A DNA stretch of 64,000 nucleotides from positions 744,001 to 808,000 of the forward strand of contig CAWIRC010000001.1 in the NCBI GenBank assembly GCA_963838495.1, read 5' to 3'. Shown in pieces: positions 24,033 to 33,610 of this stretch; the stretch's first letter is position 1, and the number at the start of each line of letters is the position of its first letter. The notes under the pieces were generated by a model that saw only the letters and a list, made by a program, of their open reading frames with translations, had not been told where the DNA came from and made no database searches. Both the position numbers and the translations under genes were made by a program. The DNA is from JBEKIK01 sp963838495. GTDB lineage: Bacteria > Planctomycetota > Planctomycetia > Pirellulales > Thermoguttaceae.

Positions 24033-26020
24033 ATTCCCCGGCGTATTGACGCTGGTGGAAAGATCGATATAGCCCGGGGCGATCTGCGCACGCCGGCGGC
24101 GTCGGAGACGGAACCGGTAACGGCGCCCAGGCCGGCCAACTGCTGTGCGGATTGAAGTTGAAAGCTGGCGAAGGCGGAGACGTCAAATATCCCGGTTTGA
24201 TTTATCATAATTTGCGGAGAGGCGGTGATGCTGCCAGTGGTGCCGATGGTAAGTGTGCCGGCATTAACCACAGTGGCGCCGTTATAGGTGTTTACGCCCG
24301 AGAGGGTCCAAGTTCCCGCGCCGGTCTTGACGACGTTGATGGGAGCGGGATTGGTGCCTCCATTGGGGTCGCCTGGTATTGCCGTTATCCCGGCGGTAAT
24401 CGAACCGCTGACTATTCCCACCCCCGCGCCTTGGAGGACCAAATTCCGGGCGGAGCCGAAACCACTGCCGGAATTGTTTTGGACATAGCCGGCGATATTC
24501 AATGATTCGGCGGCTCCCACATCGGATTGAATCACATACATATTGCCTCCCTCCATAAGGGAGATATTTCCGATTAGAACATTGATGCCGCTGACACTTT
24601 GCAGGTGCGGGTTGTCAGCCGATGAACGTCCGGCTAAAGAAAACGGAGCCGATACCCACATATTGACTCCTGAACCGCTGTCAAGCTTAACAACGCCGTT
24701 GTTGGATCCGCCGCCAATACCGATATAGAGTGGAATACCGACAGCGTTTGCGCCGCTGAAGACCAATGCGCCGCCATCGACAATATACGGAGTTGAGAAA
24801 GAGGAATTATTGCCGGACAAGGTAACCGTACCGGTGTTAGTGCCGGCAAGATAAATCCCGCCTGGACTACTGCCGGAGGGATACGTGGCCACGCCTGCTG
24901 AATAAGTGGTCACGCCGGCGCTGGCTATATCGCTAGTGATGGAGAAGTTATTGCTGCTGTTGAAAACCAACTGACCGTTGCCGTAAGTCGGGTCGCCAGA
25001 GATGTTGTAAGTTGCGGCTGGTGGCAGACTGCCAGTTGCGCCGCCGTCGCCGATTTGCACGTTTCCATTATTAATCGTAAGAGTGTTCCAGGAATTTCCC
25101 GAGCCGGTCAACTGCATTGTGCCTCCCCTATTCTTTATTAAGCTGCCGGAACCCAGCGTGATGTTTCCATTGAAATAACTCATGTTTGTCAGATCGCCGC
25201 CCAAGTTGAGGGTGAAATTCGCACCTGCGCCGGAACCGTCGATCGTGCTTCCAAAAGTATAGGTAGATCCATTGTCAGTTAGTATGCCGGTATTTGATCC
25301 TAGTGTAACAGGGCCGTTCCAGGTAAGTCTCTGATTGCCCCCCACGCGTATGGCCGTATTTGTGCCGTCCCCAAAACCGTTTAAGGTCAGGTATTCTCCC
25401 GCGATAGTTCGATTTACCCAGCAGAACATGCCTGCGCCCGATTGGACAACAGTTCCATCGGCTGCGCCACCCGCCGAACTACCCAGCGCCGAATCGTTAA
25501 AAAGTGTGACGTAACCACCAATTAAATTGGTGACGCCTGTGTAATTATTGGCGCCGTAGAGATCGAGGAATCCGAGGCCGTCTTTTTGCAGTCCGACAGA
25601 ACCGGAAATGACCGAATCGATTTCCACACCGTCCCAAATGCCGGTTGAGCTGGAAGTAATTGTGGGCGTAGTGCCCGTCAAAGTAATAGGGCCGCCAGAG
25701 AGAACGTAAGATGTTCCTAGTGCGGTGGTATTGTTTACCGTAATGTTCTCAACGCTGATTCCTCCGGAATCGACGGTAATATTGGATCTGGTTGCATAGG
25801 CCGGCAGGTTGGCGTCATCGCCGTTAACCCACTGGGTGTTGGGCGAGCCTCCGGAAGTGAGCGTCCAATTATTGGAAGTGAGGTTCCAATCTCCGCCGCC
25901 GCCGGTGCCCAACCAATACAAGGTGTCAACTGCATATGATGCCGTTGTGAAAAGAAACAGAATTGCCAATAACGAGTTAAAAAACCGAAACAAATTTGAA
26001 CCAAAAACGCGGGACCACAT
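24029..26020 (-). CDS. Fragment 1 (N-terminal) of the giant PEP-CTERM beta-repeat protein
   Basis: 663 codons. The N-terminus is a signal peptide (basic start, NSLLAILFLFTTASYAVD), followed by LYWLGTGGGGDWNLTSNNW, the usual opening of planctomycete and verrucomicrobial beta-repeat proteins. The last ~22 residues (RRSPRAISIFPP) are out of frame: after GSVSDAAG the sense continues as QIAPGYIDLSTSVNTPGN in another frame, so an indel lies near 24085-24095. If restored, the complete gene (18616-26020) would encode about 2,450 residues with N-terminal signal and C-terminal PEP-CTERM anchor. Confidence 0.8.
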   Translation of the reverse strand: MWSRVFGSNLFRFFNSLLAILFLFTTASYAVDTLYWLGTGGGGDWNLTSNNWTLTSGGSPNTQWVNGDDANLPAYATRSNITVDSGGISVENITVNNTTALGTSYVLSGGPITLTGTTPTITSSSTGIWDGVEIDSVISGSVGLQKDGLGFLDLYGANNYTGVTNLIGGYVTLFNDSALGSSAGGAADGTVVQSGAGMFCWVNRTIAGEYLTLNGFGDGTNTAIRVGGNQRLTWNGPVTLGSNTGILTDNGSTYTFGSTIDGSGAGANFTLNLGGDLTNMSYFNGNITLGSGSLIKNRGGTMQLTGSGNSWNTLTINNGNVQIGDGGATGSLPPAATYNISGDPTYGNGQLVFNSSNNFSITSDIASAGVTTYSAGVATYPSGSSPGGIYLAGTNTGTVTLSGNNSSFSTPYIVDGGALVFSGANAVGIPLYIGIGGGSNNGVVKLDSGSGVNMWVSAPFSLAGRSSADNPHLQSVSGINVLIGNISLMEGGNMYVIQSDVGAAESLNIAGYVQNNSGSGFGSARNLVLQGAGVGIVSGSITAGITAIPGDPNGGTNPAPINVVKTGAGTWTLSGVNTYNGATVVNAGTLTIGTTGSITASPQIMINQTGIFDVSAFASFQLQSAQQLAGLGAVTGSVSDAAGVRRSPRAISIFPPASIRRGI

Positions 26021-26742
26021 AAAATTAGCCCTTTCTTAAAAGAAAGATGAAGATCAAATCACAAAATGCTGAAACAATACGAATCGCAACTCAAGACGCC
26101 TCTACTTTTTTATTCACAACCTGAATGCCGCCTTTGGGCAGCTAAGTGTCAAGAATAGCAGGATCGGGTATAACCAACACAGTTGTCAAAGACCTTTTGT
26201 GTGTAAATACTCCCTGTTTTTTTAAATAATAACCCAATCTATATGTGAGAGTAGTTTAACAAAAAAAATAGAATTTACAACTATTATTTTTATAGTATGA
26301 ATGCAATTTTAAAAAGAGTTTAAATCGTTTTAGTTTGTGTTTGGGTGAAAAAGGCGATAATATTTCACGCATCCGGCGCAAATGTTAAAATATCATGCAC
26401 AATGCGCAGATTAATTGCACTGTATATGCCGATCATTTATTCGCAACAACGATAAAGGAATTAATGGACGGGCAAGCAATTTTACTTGGCCGTTTTTTAT
26501 GAATTGCGTTGAGTGCACATGATGTTGGATCGCCCGGGAACAAAGAAAAAACTCGCCAAAATGCCCCCGATGCCGGGTCTTATGCTCCGAAAAACATTGT
26601 ACCCCGACGATCGCCGCTGTTTTTTAAAATGTGCTTTTTTTGGTGAAATATCCGTAATCCCGCGATATAATGGCAATTGTTTTCAGGGTGTTGTTTATTA
26701 GAGCACATTAAATCCGCTTGAGAAGAATCGGGACCCCATGTT
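26021..26742. other. Divergent intergenic region between two PEP-CTERM genes
   Basis: About 720 bp, AT-rich, without a supported gene. It must contain promoters of the giant gene (minus) and the first GH43-like gene (plus). A plus-strand intrinsic terminator at 26468-26498 has no protein gene before it, so a small RNA ending there is possible. Confidence 0.5.
26468..26498 (+). terminator. Orphan intrinsic terminator
   Basis: ACGGGCAAG (26468-26476) pairs with CTTGGCCGT (26485-26493) with one internal mismatch, followed by six T. It lies in the 720-bp divergent region, 240 bp before the next gene. Confidence 0.6.
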
Positions 26743-27348
26743 ATGCGTCAAAAGCCGTTAGCCGTTAGTTTTCTTTCCAAGGCAATAAGCGGGGCAATCG
26801 TTAGCATTGTGATATTTTGCGAATTCTCATTTGCAGAACAGCCGGTTTATTTATTTTCATATTTCAGCGACAGTCCTAATGGCGACGGCAACGACGGACT
26901 GCATTTAGCCTATTCGCTCGACGGGCTGAGCTATCACGCACTGAACGGCAATACAGCCGTAACCGGCCCCATGGTTGGATCCACAACGCGCGATCCTAAT
27001 CTATATTATGGATCGGACGGCGTTTTCCGCCTGGTTCACACCACTTTGCCCTGGAGCGTCAATACACAGATCGCTTATGGGCAATCGACCGACCTGCTCA
27101 GCTGGAGCAATAAAAAATACCTGAACGTAGCCGGCACAATCTCCGGCACCCGACAAGCTTGGGCCCCTGAAATCACTTACGATTCAAGCACCAGCAAATA
27201 CATGCTCTACTGGTCCACGGCGACCAGTTCAAGTGGCCCCAAGGCGATTTACTATTGCACAACTTCAGATTTCAGCACGCTCAGCAGCGCAGTCCGTTTT
27301 ATACAATTACAACGGAAACACGACCATCGACGCGGACATAGTGTATGA
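26743..27348 (+). CDS. N-terminal fragment of a secreted GH43-like/PEP-CTERM protein
   Basis: 201 codons. It starts with a signal peptide (AISGAIVSIVIFCEFSFAEQ) followed by a five-bladed beta-propeller sequence of GH43-like type (YLFSYFSDSPNGDGNDGLHLAYSLDGLSY, TRDPNLYYGSDG, WAPEITYD). The last ~15 residues are out of frame; the propeller continues in the frame of 27233-29518 (VLYNYNGNTTIDADIVYDG), so an indel lies near 27290-27300. The intact paralogue follows at 29545. Known GH43 relatives hydrolyse arabinan or xylan side chains; the substrate here is not predictable. Confidence 0.75.
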   Translation: MRQKPLAVSFLSKAISGAIVSIVIFCEFSFAEQPVYLFSYFSDSPNGDGNDGLHLAYSLDGLSYHALNGNTAVTGPMVGSTTRDPNLYYGSDGVFRLVHTTLPWSVNTQIAYGQSTDLLSWSNKKYLNVAGTISGTRQAWAPEITYDSSTSKYMLYWSTATSSSGPKAIYYCTTSDFSTLSSAVRFIQLQRKHDHRRGHSV

Positions 27349-29518
27349 CGGCTCAAAATACGTGATGTTCGCCAAGGACGAACGCGGCGGATATAAAAAT
27401 ATCTATTCCACGACCTCGACCAGCTTGTTCGGTCCATACTCATCTACCACCAATACCGTGTCTTTAGTCGCCGACCAGGATCAAGAAGGGCCGTCGGCGA
27501 TCAAGATCGGAAACAACTGGATAGTTTACACCGATCATTTCAGCAATGGCATTTACGGCGCTCTTATCTCCACCGACAACATGGCCACATGGACCGATTA
27601 CACCGATTCGGTGTCTTTTCCCGCGCATACAAGGCACGGCAACGTTTTAACCGTGCCGATTTCCAAAGTGAACAGTTTGATTCAGAATGAACCTTATAGC
27701 ACTGCGGAAATCGAATTCTCCGGCAACGCGGGCAGTTCGGACTATAGGACCGACGGCAACTGGCTGGGCGGCAGTACTCCCGGCTCTAACCAAACGGCAA
27801 TAATTCAAAACACCCAAGTCGTGAATCTCAATTCAACTCCCTCGAACTCGCCGGACACTCTGCGGATCGGCCAGGCGAGTTCCGGCACGTTAATTGCCTC
27901 CAGCGGCACGCTCAGCGTCACTGCCTGCGTTCAAGTCGGCAACGGCTCCGTTCATCTCGACGGCGGCGCCATCTCCACACCCGCGATCTATGGAGTCATC
28001 GACGGCGCACCTGCTATCCATTTTAACGGCGGCACTTTGAAAGCCGGGAGCTCCACAAGCTTGTTCATGGCGGGCTTGAATACTTTAGACGTGGAAGCGG
28101 GCGGCGCAGTGATCGATTCGAATGGCTATAACGTTACTATCCCACAAGCCATGACATCGGCTTCGACCACGGGCGGACTGACCAAGAATGGATACGGAAC
28201 TCTCACCCTGCTCGGGGCAAACTCCTACAGCGGGCCGACCACAATCGCACAGGGTACATTAAAACTCGGCACAAATCCCATCGCCCATCGTTGGAGTTTC
28301 AACGGCTCTCTGGCCGATTCAGTGGGTGCAAGCAACGCGACAATAGTTCTCCCCGGGGGCTTAAACGACGTTTCGCTTACCTCCAGCCCGGGCCAGGTCA
28401 CGCTTGCCGGCGGCTCCGGCACATCGCCGGGATATGTTAACCTGGGCTCCAACTTGCTGCCGGACGCACATACACCCGTCAGCATCGAAGTCTGGGCGAC
28501 GCAAAAAAACTTCCAGAATTGGAGCAGAATTTTCGATCTGGGCTCTTCCACTTCCGAAAACCTTTTTATGAGCTGGACCAGGGGCACAACACTCACCCAA
28601 GACCGCGTGGAATGGAAGGACAAAACCACGAATACCTCGGATGACACCAACCAACCCTATAATCTCAGCACGGAATATCATATCGTCATGGAATTGAATC
28701 CAGTGGGCAGTTCTACGGTAGTCACATGGTATTCCGCCCCCTCGACTAACGCCAACCTGGGCTCTGCAAAAGGCACTTTCACCAGCACCAATACTTTGGG
28801 CAGTTTCGTCGATTCCGTCAACAACTTGGGCCGTTCTTCCTATTCCGCCGACAGCACCGCGAACGCCAGCTACAACGAAGTCCGCCTCTGGAACTTGGCC
28901 CTCAGCTCCACTGCCCTGGAAGTCCTGCACGATGCCGGCCCGGATGCAAATCTTGATTCGTTGAATCTCGGCATCGCGGGCTCTCTGCCTTCGACCACCG
29001 GCGTGAACATAACCGCCAGCGGCGCAACGCTGGATATTAACAATCTCAGCCAGACCATAGGTTCGCTCTCGGGCGTAGCCGGCAGTTCGGTGCTCCTGGG
29101 ATCGGGAACGCTTACCATTGGCGGCAACGCCTCCACTACATTTGCCGGCGTCATCTCCGGAACCGGCGGTATAACCAAAGACGGCTCGGGTATTTTGACG
29201 CTTGCCGGCAATCCCACCTATACCGGAAACACGGTTATAACTGCCGGGGTATTGCAATTGACCGCCTCCGCCGCAACCCTGGCCGTGATTTCCGGACAGG
29301 GCCAATTGATCGTGGGCAACGGCTCATCCGCCACGCAGCTTACCGCTTCTATCATAAATGTGGGTACACTTACTATTATTGCAGGCTCCACGGTAACCAT
29401 CAGTCCTATTGCCGGCGGCCCGCTGGGCGAGTCTTCTTCCATTACGGCAGTACCTGAACCCGCCGCCTGGCTCCTGCTATTGATCGCTGTTGCGTTCGCA
29501 TACCTCAAAAGACGTTAA
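27233..29518 (+). CDS. C-terminal fragment of the GH43-like/LamG/PEP-CTERM protein
   Basis: 761 codons; the true continuation begins near 27295. It carries the second half of the beta-propeller (ADIVYDGSKYVMFAKDERGG, EGPSAIKIGNNW), beta-repeat modules, a LamG-type domain (HRWSFNGSLADSVG, VSIEVWATQKNFQNWSRIFD) and more beta repeats (GVISGTGGITKDGSGILTL). A PEP-CTERM end follows (VPEPAAW, LLLLIAVAFAYL, KRR). Together with the upstream fragment it forms a single gene of about 920 residues, 26743-29518. It is followed after 26 bp by a paralogue, probably in the same operon. Confidence 0.78.
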   Translation: MAPRRFTIAQLQISARSAAQSVLYNYNGNTTIDADIVYDGSKYVMFAKDERGGYKNIYSTTSTSLFGPYSSTTNTVSLVADQDQEGPSAIKIGNNWIVYTDHFSNGIYGALISTDNMATWTDYTDSVSFPAHTRHGNVLTVPISKVNSLIQNEPYSTAEIEFSGNAGSSDYRTDGNWLGGSTPGSNQTAIIQNTQVVNLNSTPSNSPDTLRIGQASSGTLIASSGTLSVTACVQVGNGSVHLDGGAISTPAIYGVIDGAPAIHFNGGTLKAGSSTSLFMAGLNTLDVEAGGAVIDSNGYNVTIPQAMTSASTTGGLTKNGYGTLTLLGANSYSGPTTIAQGTLKLGTNPIAHRWSFNGSLADSVGASNATIVLPGGLNDVSLTSSPGQVTLAGGSGTSPGYVNLGSNLLPDAHTPVSIEVWATQKNFQNWSRIFDLGSSTSENLFMSWTRGTTLTQDRVEWKDKTTNTSDDTNQPYNLSTEYHIVMELNPVGSSTVVTWYSAPSTNANLGSAKGTFTSTNTLGSFVDSVNNLGRSSYSADSTANASYNEVRLWNLALSSTALEVLHDAGPDANLDSLNLGIAGSLPSTTGVNITASGATLDINNLSQTIGSLSGVAGSSVLLGSGTLTIGGNASTTFAGVISGTGGITKDGSGILTLAGNPTYTGNTVITAGVLQLTASAATLAVISGQGQLIVGNGSSATQLTASIINVGTLTIIAGSTVTISPIAGGPLGESSSITAVPEPAAWLLLLIAVAFAYLKRR

Positions 29519-29544
29519 CAACCCAAGACAAGCGATAGATAACC

Positions 29545-32049
29545 ATGCAAAAACCATCTTTCCCAGCAATACCCCTTTGGAGATTGCCGCTGCCAGGAGC
29601 GATTGTGCTGGCATTATTTGTATCGGCCGCATTATGCGAACACGCCCGCGCGACGGATGTATACATGTTCTCATATTTCATTGACAACGGCACCAACGGC
29701 GCCGATGGTCTGCATCTGGCTTATTCATTCGACGGTCTAAGCTACCACGCCGTCAACGGTAACATCGGAATTGTAAAAGACGTGCAATCCACGCCGTTCA
29801 TGCGCGACCCTTACGTCAATTATACGAACGGCACGTTCAATCTCGTCTACACCACGGGCTGGGGCGGCGCAATAGGCAGTAATCCCGTTGACAGCAATAT
29901 CGGCTACAGCTCTTCGACCGATCTGCTCCACTGGGCTACCCCGACGTACAAAACTCTTCCCATTACAAACGGCGAGGAACGGTGGGCGCCGGAAATATAT
30001 TATGATTCGGCCAATAGCCGATACATGGTTTATTGGTCCACGCGTGTTGGAACCGGCGGTTATTTGGGCATATACTACAGCACCACGACCAATTTCAACA
30101 CATTTACCACGCCGACCTTGCTTTATTCCAGAAGCGGCCAACATACCCTTGACGCGGATATCGTAAAAGACGGCTCGAATTATGTAATGTTCATCGCCGG
30201 CACAGCCAAAGCTCAAGGTGGCACAAATCTTTACGGTCCGTATTCAACCAGCACGCAGCAAATGACCTCCGGATACGCTTCCGAAGGCCCCTCGGCGATC
30301 AAAATCGGCGACACCTGGGTGGTTTACAACGATCATTATGGAAATCAAATGACAGGGGCCGTGGCCTCGACGGACGACATGGCCACCTGGAATGAATATT
30401 CCGGTTACGTATCCTTCCCCGGCAACAACACAGCCACCGACACCAGGCACGGAAACGTTTTTAGCGTTCCTTATTCTGTGGCCCAAAATCTGGCCGCTAA
30501 CGCCGCCAATAAACCCTCTGAGGACGAATTCGTCGGCTCTGCCGGCACGACGGATTTTAAAACAGCCTCGAATTGGTTTGCCGGGTCGGTTCCCGGCGCG
30601 GGTCAGACTCCCGTAATCCAAGACGGTTATACCGTGAGCCTCGCTACTTCGCCCTCTGGCACGTTCACCGGGCTGAAGGTCGGACAGACATCCACAGGCA
30701 CACTCAATATATCTGGGAGTTCCGTTGTAACGTTGAGTTCGTCGTGGCCCAACGGCCTGGTTATAGGCGAACGCGTCACAGGCAACGGCGCCATTGTGCA
30801 AAGTGGCACTTCCTCGGTAACTGTAACTGGCTACGCCACGATCGGCACGCGCGGCACGGGATCTTATGATTTGCAAAGCGGAACCCTCACGGTAAGCGGC
30901 GATCTGAATGTGGGCGACATCCTTGGCGGCCACGGCGATTTGTACCAGGAAGGCGGCACTATCACCGCGCCCAGCCTGTACGTGGCCTCGGGATTTAACG
31001 ACGGTTTCACATCCGGATACACGCTTGGGAATGTGCAGCAATCCGGCGGCACCATGACCATCACCGGGAGCGGCGATAAGGTGGTGATCGGCGGCCGCGA
31101 CAATGCGTACGGGATTGGCAGTTATACGCTCTCCGGCGGAACTCTCGACGCCGGATCAAACAGCAACGTCCTTGTGGGAGACAACGGTCAAGGCACGTTT
31201 ACCCAAAGCGGCGGAACGCTCTACGCCAGGCAATTGCTGGCCATCGGCAGATATTCCGGCTCGTCCGGCGCCTATTCCATCAGCGCCGGAACGATATCGC
31301 AGACCAATACCGGCCAACGCCTTTACGTGGGCTACAGCGGCGCGGGAACTCTCACGGTAAGCGGCAGCGGGCTGGTGGACGCCAGCGGAGGCCTGCGGCT
31401 AAGCGGCGCTTCCTCGGTTACCGGCGAGGTGTTCCTAAACGGCGGGACTATTAATACCACAATGGTGGACGATGGCGGCGGCACTTCCTTGTTCCATCTC
31501 AACGGCGGAACGTTGAAGGCGAAGTCTGCCGCGACCACGTTCATGCAAGGCCTGGATACGGTCGATGTGCAATCCGGCGGAGCGGTTATCGATACCAGCG
31601 GTTTCAACATTACCATTGCCCAACAACTTTTGGCCGGCTCTCCGACAGGAGGTTTGACGAAGAACGGCTCCGGAATTTTGACCCTCACAGGCAATCCCAC
31701 CTACACCGGGCAAACCGTAATCAATACCGGCCAGTTGATGTTAAACACGGGGGCGGCCACCACTTTGACGGCCGTTTCCGGAGCGGGCGGATTGATTGTG
31801 GGCAACGGCTCGACTGGTACACAGCTCACCGCTTCAAGCATTAATGTGAGCACGCTTACCATTGCAGCGGGTTCCACTGTGACCATCAGTCCCATTGCCG
31901 GCGGTCCGGCCGGTGATCTATCCTTAATAAAGGCCGTTCCCGAACCTTCTTCCGCATTGGCCTTGTTGGGCATCGGAGTTTCCTCGGGGCTGCTTGCTTA
32001 TGCCAGGCGGCGCGGAAAAAGGTTGTGTAAGGATCACCATGAACTTTAA
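29545..32049 (+). CDS. Secreted GH43-like beta-propeller with beta repeats and PEP-CTERM
   Basis: 834 residues, intact. Signal peptide (GAIVLALFVSAALCEHARA), then a GH43-like propeller (about 38-320) with DGLHLAYSFDGLSY, MRDPYVNY, ERWAPEIYYDS and LDADIVKDGSNYVMF. The Asp of RDP and the Glu of APEI occupy positions typical of GH43 catalytic residues. Residues 330-790 are beta-helical repeats (GGTITAPSLYV, GTLTVSGSG, GGLTKNGSGILTL). The end is KAVPEPSSA, a hydrophobic helix and ARRRGKR, with an unusual extra tail KDHHEL after the basic cluster. It should be exported and anchored at the surface by exosortase. It is a paralogue of the broken gene upstream. Confidence 0.85.
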   Translation: MQKPSFPAIPLWRLPLPGAIVLALFVSAALCEHARATDVYMFSYFIDNGTNGADGLHLAYSFDGLSYHAVNGNIGIVKDVQSTPFMRDPYVNYTNGTFNLVYTTGWGGAIGSNPVDSNIGYSSSTDLLHWATPTYKTLPITNGEERWAPEIYYDSANSRYMVYWSTRVGTGGYLGIYYSTTTNFNTFTTPTLLYSRSGQHTLDADIVKDGSNYVMFIAGTAKAQGGTNLYGPYSTSTQQMTSGYASEGPSAIKIGDTWVVYNDHYGNQMTGAVASTDDMATWNEYSGYVSFPGNNTATDTRHGNVFSVPYSVAQNLAANAANKPSEDEFVGSAGTTDFKTASNWFAGSVPGAGQTPVIQDGYTVSLATSPSGTFTGLKVGQTSTGTLNISGSSVVTLSSSWPNGLVIGERVTGNGAIVQSGTSSVTVTGYATIGTRGTGSYDLQSGTLTVSGDLNVGDILGGHGDLYQEGGTITAPSLYVASGFNDGFTSGYTLGNVQQSGGTMTITGSGDKVVIGGRDNAYGIGSYTLSGGTLDAGSNSNVLVGDNGQGTFTQSGGTLYARQLLAIGRYSGSSGAYSISAGTISQTNTGQRLYVGYSGAGTLTVSGSGLVDASGGLRLSGASSVTGEVFLNGGTINTTMVDDGGGTSLFHLNGGTLKAKSAATTFMQGLDTVDVQSGGAVIDTSGFNITIAQQLLAGSPTGGLTKNGSGILTLTGNPTYTGQTVINTGQLMLNTGAATTLTAVSGAGGLIVGNGSTGTQLTASSINVSTLTIAAGSTVTISPIAGGPAGDLSLIKAVPEPSSALALLGIGVSSGLLAYARRRGKRLCKDHHEL

Positions 32050-32741
32050 CCGTTATGGCAACCGGGGCTGCCTGCCAGGGGGCTTTTCTTCAGGCAAACG
32101 GGAAAATGAAATGACCGGATGATCCAAAATTGTTTCTTTGCCGGGATTGATGGACCATCGTATACGCCGGGTTTATCGATCTAAATTCAGTAGCGATAAG
32201 TCAATAGCCGGCTTGGAGTTATCGATGCAAGATATAGCGAGGAAGTAGTCTTTATCAGAGGAAAACCATCCAAAAATCGGACATGCGCATAATTATATTT
32301 TAGTAGTAAACGCGCAAAATCGATACTTTATTGCGCAAAAAACAGTTGACAGGTATTAAATTAGACGGGAAAATGAAACCTAATAAATTATGTAAACTTC
32401 AAATGCTCTTTTTCCAAAGAGGCAGCGTTTTAATAGTTGGATGCGTTTCGGCAGAATAAGGCTCGGAGAGCATCTCAACTTTCTTAATTCAGTTCGCATC
32501 GCTGTGGTCGGGCTTTCTTTTTCTTGAAAGCTTCCTCGTGCATCTTTGTGAAGTTCTTTTCGCTTGCGACATCGTAGCGGGCTGTATTCAGATTTTGAAT
32601 TGCGTGCGAATGGCAACAGTTGTGTTGTATGGAATATAAAAACCAACTCAACAAAAACAGAGTAACAACATCAGTAGACAACTTGATGAAAAAGCCCTAC
32701 TTGAGCAAGTATCTCTTACTTTTACTATGAGGTGTCTTACT
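32050..32741. other. Intergenic region with first copy of a duplicated leader
   Basis: No gene is supported. The last ~130 bp (32612-32741) is a leader nearly repeated before the next PEP-CTERM gene. The remainder is AT-rich, and I see no named motif. Confidence 0.5.
32612..32741 (+). repeat. Duplicated leader, copy 1
   Basis: Nearly the same as 33486-33610. Shared blocks include GCAACAGTTGT, CAACTCAACA, AGTAACAACATCA, GCCCTACTTGA, CAAGTATCTCTT and CTTTTACTATGAGGTGTC, the last containing the SD. The conservation extends well beyond the ribosome site, so it probably includes the promoter and any regulator site. Confidence 0.8.
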
Positions 32742-33428
32742 ATGTTTAAAAAAAGATTGTTTTTTTGGGAGGACAAAAAGAAGAAAAAAGTAGTAGTAGT
32801 AGTAGTGGTTTTAATGGTGGCTGCGTTGGCCACAACGGCACAGGCAGTGCTCATCAATTCATTTGTGAACGCCGATTTTGATTCTGGGATCGTGACTACC
32901 CCCGGCCCGTTTGCGGGCTTTGATGCGCCCGCTGCTCCGGAGATCGTTGGCTGGTCGAATTACATCGACGATCACGACGCGGGTGTTGAAGCAGCAGGTG
33001 CATGGTGGCTTATAGGTTATGCCAATCAAAATTGTGCCTTTGTGAATCCCGGCGGCGGAGCCACCAATGAGAGCTCCTATGTCATTCAGGATGGGGATCA
33101 ATTCACTGTGTCCTTCATTGCTGATTCTTGGTGGAATGGTGCCACCGCCAGAGTCAGCTTGTGGTACGACAATCCCGCGAATGTAATCGGTTCTTTCGAT
33201 TCAGTTACGAATCTATGGCATTATGATCCGTACTCAAACGCAACACCGATTGCCGCAACTTCAGCCTCGGTCGGTGGTACACTCGGTATTACCGTCTATG
33301 ATCTTGGTGCTGGCACGCTTACATGGGACGAAGTGACCGTTGATGTCGTTCCGGAACCGGCCACATTGGTCATGTTGGCCCTAGCCGGCGCATTCGGTCT
33401 GTTTTACGTGCGACTTCGCAAAAGATAG
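32742..33428 (+). CDS. Small PEP-CTERM surface protein
   Basis: 228 residues from the ATG at 32742 (GAGGTG at 32729-32734, 7-nt spacer). The signal peptide is unusual: a Lys run (DKKKKK) then a run of seven Val encoded by repeated GTA triplets, ending ATTAQA. The middle (FVNADFDSGIV, VGWSNYIDDHDAG, YVIQDGDQFTVSF) looks like a beta-sandwich of the kind used to bind carbohydrate. It ends VPEPATLVMLALAGAFGLFY and RLRKR, a canonical PEP-CTERM. It shares leader and architecture with the next gene. Confidence 0.8.
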   Translation: MFKKRLFFWEDKKKKKVVVVVVVLMVAALATTAQAVLINSFVNADFDSGIVTTPGPFAGFDAPAAPEIVGWSNYIDDHDAGVEAAGAWWLIGYANQNCAFVNPGGGATNESSYVIQDGDQFTVSFIADSWWNGATARVSLWYDNPANVIGSFDSVTNLWHYDPYSNATPIAATSASVGGTLGITVYDLGAGTLTWDEVTVDVVPEPATLVMLALAGAFGLFYVRLRKR

Positions 33429-33485
33429 TAAAAATTCGGGATAATCCCCGATATGATAAGCGGTCAAACCGCAGGGCGTGTTAAT

Positions 33486-33610
33486 AGCAACAGTTGTAGG
33501 GAATGTAAAAATCAACTCAACAGAAACAGGGTAACAACATCAATAGGCAACATGATGAAAACGCCCTACTTGACCAAGTATCTCTTCCTTTTACTATGAG
33601 GTGTCAAACT
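33486..33610 (+). repeat. Duplicated leader, copy 2
   Basis: Second copy of the leader at 32612-32741, lying in the gap between the two small PEP-CTERM genes. Because each gene carries its own copy, each is probably transcribed from its own promoter under common control. Confidence 0.8.

Noticed and set aside
28361..29305. 314-codon antisense frame within the GH43-like gene
   Set aside because: It is a low-complexity Gly/Arg/Ala frame opposite a real coding sequence, produced by its codon bias.
32605..32630. Possible sigma-54 promoter (TGGCA...) in the PEP-CTERM leader
   Set aside because: The -12 element does not occur at the required spacing and the second leader copy lacks TGGCA.
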